Source: Aurantiochytrium sp. KH105
Lineage: Eukaryota; Sar; Bigyra; Thraustochytrida; Thraustochytriidae
NCBI GenBank assembly: GCA_003116975.1
Contig: BGKB01000035.1
Coordinates: 124,001 to 188,000 of the forward strand
Direction of reading: 5' to 3'
DNA: 64,000 nucleotides
Position 1 is the first letter of the stretch. The number at the start of each line of letters is the position of its first letter. A program made the position numbers and the translations under genes. Positions 58,127-64,000 of this stretch are shown piece after piece. Under the pieces are notes generated by a model. That model ran no database searches. It saw nothing but the letters and a program-made list of their open reading frames with translations, and was not told where the DNA came from.

Positions 58127-58547
58127 AATTTACAAGGAAATCTGACCTATTCCATTTTTTTTCTCTGTCGCTGTCGACTCTCTTTTTCCTTCAAGTTCTG
58201 GTCTGTTTCCTTTTCGAGAGCTTTCTTGTGATTTTTTTCTTTTACATTGACTGAAGAATTTGCAGAACCAACCGTGTCTACCACCTTCGCGAATGCGTCG
58301 AGCTAGCCTGGATCTAGCCCTACTGCCTAGTGCCAAGTGTTCAACTCCAAGCCGCCTTCATCTCTCGGGCCCAACCGAACGACCGACCTCATTTTCAAGC
58401 ATTTCTACCGTGGTTCTTTTGGGAACGAGGCTTGAGGTTGACCCTTGCAAGGGTCACAAGGAAGTGGGTGGCAACTAGCCGGGTTCGTGGCGCAGAGAAG
58501 CGGGGAGCATAGCAAGAATTCGCGCGCGGCGAGGTCGCGCAGGGACG
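58127..58547. other. Intergenic region, AP2 factor / UTP25
   Basis: 421 bp between tandem plus-strand genes; T-rich immediately after the AP2 stop (3' UTR), GC-richer towards UTP25 (promoter). Nothing else seen. Confidence 0.5.
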
Positions 58548-61481
58548 ATGGGCAAGCGCAAGGGCAGCAAGGGCGGCAAGGGCGGAGGCTCGAAGCGCCG
58601 CAAGGGCGGTCTCAGCAAGAACGCTCGCAAGGCCAAGGCCCAGGCCGACTGGTACACGAACGATGGCGCGACAGGCATCTACGGCAGCCTGAGCAAGAAG
58701 AACGACAAGTCTGGCGAGCGCGAGGAGAGCGCGGCCGGGCAAAGGTCAGGGAAGAGGCGCAGAGAACGAGACGGTCTGCTCGGATCCCGCAATGGTATCG
58801 CGAACGGCTTCGAGGACGCTGACAGTGATGGCGAGATTGAATGGGACCAGGTCGACAACGTCGATTCCGACGACGCCGAGGAAGAGCCTGACGCCGCGTA
58901 CCAGGGTCTCTTGTCGAGCCTGACTAGCGCGGAAAACTCGTTGGCACTCTCAGAGCGAGGCGTACTTGACCGTGTACGTCGCGAGCAAGAAGGCATTGAA
59001 GAAGATGATGACGACGACGACGAAGATGTCGACGAAGATGAAGAAGATGAGAATGGCGAAGGCAATAAAATGCAAGAGTCTGAAATCGACAACGCTGCGA
59101 ATGCAGGCTCCCATGGCAGCGACGTCGAGGAAGACGACGAAGAGGGTGACGAGGACGAAGACGCCGGGGCCGAGACGGCCGAGAGCGGGCATTTCGAGGA
59201 AAGGTTTGTCAAGAATTACGGGTTTGACGAAGACAGTCTGGAAAGACTCGCGGATCAAGACGCACAAAAGAATCCGGCGACCAAACGAGAGAAAATGCTG
59301 CAACGCAAGTCCAAGAGCAAGATCCTCGTGGGCACATCCAAACTTAAGTGCATTGCCCTGGGCGCGGATGCTGATGCCATGGTGAATCGCAACGAATTCA
59401 CGGCTGAACGTGTACGAAAAGACAATGAGGACGCACTCGTTCAAACTCACGAGATAAGGACGCGCCTCGCCAAGTCATGGCTCGCGTATGCTGAACGGCG
59501 GCACCGTATTTGCAAGGACCGTCTGGGCGAAGACAGAGTTCCACCTCGAAATGCATTCGGTTTCACTGCGCTCCAAAACGCTCTGGTTGAACCTTTGAAG
59601 AGGTACACGGATATAAACTTTGGCGCGCGGGACCTGGGCAATGCTTCAGAACTTCGTGAATTGTACGTGCTTCATGTGCTGAACCACGTCATGAAGAGCA
59701 GAGATTTGGTCACAAAACACAATGCTCGCCTCCGCATTCGGGCAGAGAAGCAACGCCGCGCAAGGGAGGCTGCCAAGGTCGCTCGCGGACAAGCAGCCTC
59801 TGGTAAGAGCGAAGAAGAAGAAGAAGAAGAGGAGGAGGATAACGAGGCTGCCGAAAACGACGATCTCCTGGACGATGTCGTCCGTGACCAGGGGTTCACG
59901 CGGCCCCAGGCCCTCATCCTCGTGCCGACACGGCACGCTGCATTGCGCGTCATGCGCGTCATGCTCGAGGTGTTGCCCTCAGGAACGAGTGTAGCGAACA
60001 AGTCGCGCATTTTCTCGGACTATTGCGAAGAAGGCGGCGAAGAGCTTCCGGATGTTGCCAAGCGGGTCCGACGCGAGTCCGCGACGGCGGGTGAAGCCTT
60101 CGACGAACTATTTTACGATGCCGAGGAGCACCCGTTCCTGCGCGATGACGAATCACGGAAAGGGGGTGCTGGCGGCGGGCGCCCTGCGGACTGGCATGAT
60201 GTTTTCACGGGGAATAGTGATGAGTGCTTTCGTATTGGCGTGGCTTTGAACGGGCGCAAGAGCGTACGTTTCTTTGCGGATTTCTACAAGGCCGACATCA
60301 TCATTGCCTCGCCTCTGGGCATTCGTCTTGCAACCGGCCAGGAGATTGGAGACGCCGCTGAAAACGACCAGGATGCCGTCGGGCGTGATTCAGGCGGAGA
60401 AGAAGAGGAGGAGGTAGAAGAGGAGGATAACCTGGCTGATCTGGGCATTAACACTCGCGAGCAGCTGCGACGCGAGGAACGTCGAAAGGAAAAGGAGTCA
60501 GCCGACTTTCTCTCGTCGATTGAAGTCTGCGTGATTGATCAGGCCGAGATGATTCAAATGCAGAACTGGCAACATCTCATTGACACCATGAGCGCCGTGA
60601 ACAGAAAGCCCATTGAGCTTCGTGATGATATGGACTTTTCGCGCATCCGGCCCATTTCTCTCGTTGATGGCCTTCCGCGCCGCTTTCGCCAGACGATCGT
60701 ATGCAGTGCGTATCCTGATCCTTTTATCAACGCTGTTACAGCGCCACGATCGAGCACCGACCTGAATCTCGCAGGCCAGCTCACTGTGCGCCGAGCTGCC
60801 TACTCTGGCGTTCTCGAGGACGTGGATGTGGATGGGATTGCCCACAAGTTTGTGCGTGTGGAAACCGATAGCGACGACCGTCTTGAGTACTTTAGGATGA
60901 ACGTGCTGCCAGCGTTGCAGCGTCAAGCTGCAGCGCACACTATGGTGGTCGTCCCGTCCTACCTAGACTTTGTCTCGGTGCGCAAGCTCTTTCGTGACGC
61001 GGCGCATAGTCTTGGCGAGGAGGGCGAGCGCGCCATGGGTAAGCCGTGGCGTCGTCAGCGCAAGAATCGCGTGCGCGACAAGTCGGGCAAGCGACTCTCT
61101 CACACGGAGACTGATGGTGAAATTGAGCCGGCGCTCTTTGTTTCTGTGACCGAGTACTCGGAAACTGACCAGATTACGCGCGCGCGTGGCGATTTCTTTC
61201 ACGGACGGGCGAGGATTCTCCTCACGACGGAACGATTTCACTTTTATAACCGTTTCCGTCTTCGCGGCATCCACCGCTTGGTCTTTTATGCGCCGCCGCT
61301 CAACGCTCACTTTTACTCGGAGCTTGCAAACCTCATTGAGCCCTCTGCGGAGCCGTCATCAAACCTCGTGCTCTTTGACAAACGCGAAGCCATGGCGCTC
61401 GAGCGCATCGCCGGGACCACCGCTGCTCTGCACATGCTCAAGGGTACCAAACGCGTCTTTACGTTCACGACGGGCGCCTAG
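58548..61481 (+). CDS. UTP25: UTP25 / digestive organ expansion factor (DEF), SSU processome
   Basis: 977 aa. A basic N terminus (GKRKGSKGGKGGGSKRRK) is followed by long acidic runs (about 150-225). The conserved UTP25 region starts near residue 440 and includes RPQALILVPTRHAAL (helicase Ia-like), GRKSVRFFADFYKADIIIASPLG in two shorter blocks, VCVIDQAEMIQMQNW (motif II position has DQAE instead of DEAD), and the C-terminal VSVTEYSETDQITRARGDFF, LLTTERFHFYNRF and LVFYAPPLNAHFYSEL. UTP25 joins the U3-containing small-subunit processome and is needed for pre-18S cleavages; it is a DEAD-box-like fold without ATPase activity, consistent with the degenerate motif. Start: first ATG, in good context. 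Confidence 0.93.
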   Translation: MGKRKGSKGGKGGGSKRRKGGLSKNARKAKAQADWYTNDGATGIYGSLSKKNDKSGEREESAAGQRSGKRRRERDGLLGSRNGIANGFEDADSDGEIEWDQVDNVDSDDAEEEPDAAYQGLLSSLTSAENSLALSERGVLDRVRREQEGIEEDDDDDDEDVDEDEEDENGEGNKMQESEIDNAANAGSHGSDVEEDDEEGDEDEDAGAETAESGHFEERFVKNYGFDEDSLERLADQDAQKNPATKREKMLQRKSKSKILVGTSKLKCIALGADADAMVNRNEFTAERVRKDNEDALVQTHEIRTRLAKSWLAYAERRHRICKDRLGEDRVPPRNAFGFTALQNALVEPLKRYTDINFGARDLGNASELRELYVLHVLNHVMKSRDLVTKHNARLRIRAEKQRRAREAAKVARGQAASGKSEEEEEEEEEDNEAAENDDLLDDVVRDQGFTRPQALILVPTRHAALRVMRVMLEVLPSGTSVANKSRIFSDYCEEGGEELPDVAKRVRRESATAGEAFDELFYDAEEHPFLRDDESRKGGAGGGRPADWHDVFTGNSDECFRIGVALNGRKSVRFFADFYKADIIIASPLGIRLATGQEIGDAAENDQDAVGRDSGGEEEEEVEEEDNLADLGINTREQLRREERRKEKESADFLSSIEVCVIDQAEMIQMQNWQHLIDTMSAVNRKPIELRDDMDFSRIRPISLVDGLPRRFRQTIVCSAYPDPFINAVTAPRSSTDLNLAGQLTVRRAAYSGVLEDVDVDGIAHKFVRVETDSDDRLEYFRMNVLPALQRQAAAHTMVVVPSYLDFVSVRKLFRDAAHSLGEEGERAMGKPWRRQRKNRVRDKSGKRLSHTETDGEIEPALFVSVTEYSETDQITRARGDFFHGRARILLTTERFHFYNRFRLRGIHRLVFYAPPLNAHFYSELANLIEPSAEPSSNLVLFDKREAMALERIAGTTAALHMLKGTKRVFTFTTGA

Positions 61482-63435
61482 GCAAGCAATCTTCGTGGGT
61501 GTCATGTTTCCCTTCTTTTTTTTGTTTCCTTTGCGAATCATCTCCTCTTGCTTTCTTGATTACGTCGCTGCTGTGTCCCATCCTGTGTCGGCCTATCACC
61601 ATGCCTGCGAATGGAAAAGTAGAAACAGCCTGTCGTCTCCATCTCTTGGCTTTTGGGGAGATTGTCTTGGTCGCCAAGCGTCCACAAAACTCGCCAACGT
61701 GAGGAGGAAGCGACTTGCACGTCCACGCGCGGGACACCTTGCTTTGAGAAGCCAGCGGACAATGTATTCTTTATTTTGCCAGACCACAACTGCTCTGCGC
61801 ATGTCCACGGGACGTCGTCTTCATCGACTCGATTGTGGAGCGCGCGCTCTTGTTGCTCCTTGTTTTTGCAGCTGGGCATGCACTTATAAAACCAAACCAA
61901 GGTCCCCTCATTGCTACCGGTACTGATTTTGCTGCCACTGCTGCCCTCGAGGCTGGCCTCGGGTCCCCGACGCAGTCCCAGCCAAACCCGTTGATAGATG
62001 AGAGCGCCGCGGTGGCCCTCCTCCATGCGTATCATGCTCAAGAAGACCATCCATACGAAGATGGCGCGCCGCGCCCTCACTGTCAAAACGAGACAGACGA
62101 GACGGGACGGGACGAGAGCCGCGCGCTGTCCGCCTGAGGACGGATGGCCTCTGCGCTCCCTCTCCGCGGCGTGCTCCGAATGCATGCTGGGGCGGGGCGG
62201 CGGGGCGACGCGGTTGGCCGCCCTCCGTGCGTCGCGCGCGAGCCGCGCAGGGTCCCGAGCGAGCCTCGGGTCTGGCGGCGGCGCTCGCACATTGCGCTCT
62301 CTCTCTCTCTGCCCATCTATCTCACCGACTATTGTGCGACCTCTTCTCTTCTCTGCCTGCCAGACTGACTGCCTGCCTGGCCACACGCTCGCGCGGCCCC
62401 GCGCCAGCTGAGCTGCAGGCGCTCGCGCGAGGAAACAAACTCCGTTCGCCCGCGACGGGCGGTCGAGCGAGCCCTGGCCGCGCCCCGCGCCCGAGAGCGG
62501 CGCCGAGCCCGCGCGAGAGAGCCCGGAGCGGCGCGCGAGGCAAGCAAGAGTCGCGGCGCCAAGCCCGATTCTGCAGTTCTGCAATCCCGAGCCCAGCCCA
62601 GCCCAGCCCAGCCCGCCCGGCCGAGCCTGGCCCGGCGAGCGGAGCGGAGCAGAGCGCAGCAGAGCGCAGCGGAGCGGAGCGAGCCGGGCAGCGAGCGAGA
62701 GGAGCGGCGGCGAGGCGAGGCGAGGCCGCCTGCATCCCGAGAAGCCGGGCCGGCGGCGAGGAGGGTCCAGCCCGATTCCGCCCGCCTGAGCAGGAGGAGC
62801 GAGAAGCGAACAGAACAGACCCTCCGCGACCCAGGCCAAAAGCCCCGCGCGCGCAGGCTCTCGCGCCAGCCGCGGCAGAAACGCCTTCGGCCCGCGAGGC
62901 GCCGGTCAGATTGGCGGGAGCCCCGGGCGTCGTGCCGGCGTCGTTCGTTGTTGGAGTTGTTGTCGGTGGCGTCGTAGCAGAAGCTGGCCAGCTGCTGGGG
63001 GTGAGAGGTGTGCGCGAAGAGACGGTGCGAGAGCGCGGGCAGGCAGGGCGTTACAGAGGGAGAGCCTGGCAGACTTGCGGCGCGGATCTCTGGGCAGACG
63101 CGCAGGTGCTCGCTGAGCCCGAGACGCGCAGCGCGGCGAGAAGCCTGCTCGCTTTCCCGTGCGTAGGTTCCGCGCCGGACACGAAGTTGGCGCCGAAGAC
63201 GGCAACGGGCAGCGGCAGAACTCGAACGGCAAGAAGACCGAGCCCACTCCAAGGCCGCGTCGAGAGCAATTCGACACTCGCTCGATCGAGGTACGATACT
63301 CGTGCAGACGAGGGGCACCCGACCAAGACCACGTACAAGGAGAGAAGAAAAGAAAAGAAAAGAACAAAGATCAAGCAGAGAAAGCAGAGAGGGGGAAAAC
63401 CAAGTACAGACGAATAGCACAAGGAATGGAAGAAA
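61482..63435. promoter_or_regulatory. Intergenic region / long GC-rich leader before the PPP phosphatase
   Basis: 1.95 kb. A TTATAAAA sequence is present at about 61885-61892. From 62140 onward the DNA is very GC-rich and carries (CCCAG)n at 62581-62625, AGCGG/AGCAG units at 62634-62690 and GGCGA at 62707-62728. A purine-rich AGAAAAGAAAAG stretch lies at 63340-63370. Long frames on both strands here (e.g. 62227-63417 plus, 61538-62839 minus) are low-complexity and rejected. Confidence 0.45.
62581..62728. repeat. Cluster of pentamer arrays (CCCAG, AGCGG/AGCAG, GGCGA)
   Basis: Three adjacent arrays, each with a 5-bp period but a different unit, about 700-850 bp upstream of the phosphatase ATG. 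Confidence 0.88.
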
Positions 63436-64000
63436 TGGATCTTTCCATGGACCATGTGCCTGAAGAAGAAAAGACTGCGGGAGACGCGAGCGAGGGATCC
63501 AGAGCAACCGCCAAGGGCTTTGGGGCCAAGGAGAGCCCTAACAGAGCCAAGCTCGAGCTAGAGCTCCACTCGATTGGCAGGTCGCACAAGGTTGCCATTC
63601 GAAGGACCTCCATGGCCCGCGTGAGCAGCTTCCAAACCCGGACTCGCATGCAAAGGGAGCTTACGCAGAGCAGAACCACGAAAAGCGTCAAGCGCTGCGA
63701 GGTCGCAGAGCGTCTTTTGACAGTCTTTCGGCGCTTCGAAGATGACATCGTGCAGCAGTACTTTTGGTCACGAGACTTTGCCCAAGACTTTCTCTGTCTG
63801 TGCGAGTACGCCAAGGCTGCTATGCGCAACGAACCCAAGCTCTTTACCCTGCGAGGACCTGTGCACGTGTTTGGGGACATTCACGGAAATATTGAGGACC
63901 TCTTTTTCTTCCGCGACAAACTCTGGCCCACAGGCATGGAGCTCACCGCGGGCAAGTTCCTCTTTCTTGGAGACTATGTGGACCGAGGCATGAACGGCCT
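63436..64000 (+). CDS. PPP-family Ser/Thr protein phosphatase catalytic subunit (partial, runs off the window)
   Basis: The first 188 aa are visible. After a basic, low-complexity N terminus (about 1-95) the metallophosphatase core begins: LRGPVHVFGDIHGN (GDxHG metal-binding motif at about 147-151) and FLFLGDYVDRG (GDxVDRG at about 181-187). These are the first two signature blocks of PP1/PP2A/PP2B-type phosphatases; the third (GNHE) lies beyond the window. The extended N terminus and VFGDIHGN spelling resemble protist-specific PPP enzymes more than canonical PP1, but subclass cannot be fixed. An in-frame TAG at 63415-63417 supports the ATG at 63436; another Met follows at residue 5. Confidence 0.87.

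Noticed and set aside
61835-62137. Short frame with a signal-peptide-like start
   Set aside because: Opens at GTG, not ATG, and loses protein character after about 50 residues.
61538-62839. 433-aa minus-strand frame
   Set aside because: First half is GC-rich low complexity; no family recognised and no codon-bias support.
62227-63417. 396-aa plus-strand frame before the phosphatase
   Set aside because: Built on pentamer arrays and a purine-rich tract; separated from the phosphatase frame by a stop at 63415.
1-64000. tRNA, rRNA, CRISPR or retroelement sequences
   Set aside because: Looked for T-arm-like GTTCRANYC contexts, long conserved RNA segments, regularly spaced repeats and reverse transcriptase or capsid motifs; none was convincing by eye.

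Overview
This window looks like nuclear DNA of a compact, GC-rich unicellular eukaryote. Nearly every gene is one long uninterrupted reading frame with very high third-position GC. Gene content (a type III beta PI4-kinase carrying a PH domain, ACSBG-type acyl-CoA synthetases in tandem, a polyQ AP2-domain factor, a tenascin-like EGF protein, a multi-C2 membrane protein) fits a stramenopile, most probably a labyrinthulomycete (thraustochytrid). That placement is inference; no rRNA or organelle marker is present. No tRNA, rRNA, CRISPR array, retroelement or virus-derived element was recognised.

Layout. 0-15 kb is a housekeeping block: VPS52 (GARP/EARP tethering), PI4K-beta with a PH domain (Golgi PI4P), a CAP-Gly/TPR/ankyrin protein ending in a CaaX box, an EDRF1-family protein, and the AFG2/SPATA5-type AAA ATPase (60S biogenesis), the last two sharing a divergent promoter under 200 bp long. 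15-17.4 kb encodes a secreted EGF-repeat protein. 17.77-21.52 kb is an apparently recent Mutator-like (MULE) DNA transposon with near-identical 175-bp terminal inverted repeats and an open 780-aa transposase. 21.9-31.5 kb holds an unknown membrane protein, a zinc-type MDR dehydrogenase, a membrane-anchored adenine phosphoribosyltransferase whose start codon overlaps that of a divergent small membrane-protein ORF, two EF-hand proteins, a small coiled-coil protein and V-ATPase subunit e. 32.3-41.9 kb is a tandem family of bubblegum-type long-chain acyl-CoA synthetases: two intact copies with N-myristoylation-type N termini and one 5'-truncated, frameshifted copy about 99% identical to its neighbour over 1.2 kb. 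42.6-50.4 kb is one 2,578-aa multi-C2 protein with two transmembrane hairpins.

50.4-56.1 kb has no convincing gene. It is packed with short-period repeats and leads into a polyQ AP2/ERF transcription factor (56.1-58.1 kb). UTP25 (SSU processome) follows at 58.5-61.5 kb. After another 1.9 kb GC-rich, repeat-laden leader, the window ends inside a PPP-family Ser/Thr phosphatase.

Functional themes are membrane traffic and lipid signalling (VPS52, PI4K, C2 protein, V-ATPase e), fatty-acid activation (ACS cluster) and ribosome biogenesis (AFG2, UTP25). The most distinctive non-genic signal is a set of tandem arrays with a 5-bp period, different pentamers in each case, lying in gene flanks and leaders rather than in coding sequence. 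Coordinates of CDS starts were set to the first ATG consistent with the conserved domains; several frames extend upstream without an ATG, and those extensions were discarded.
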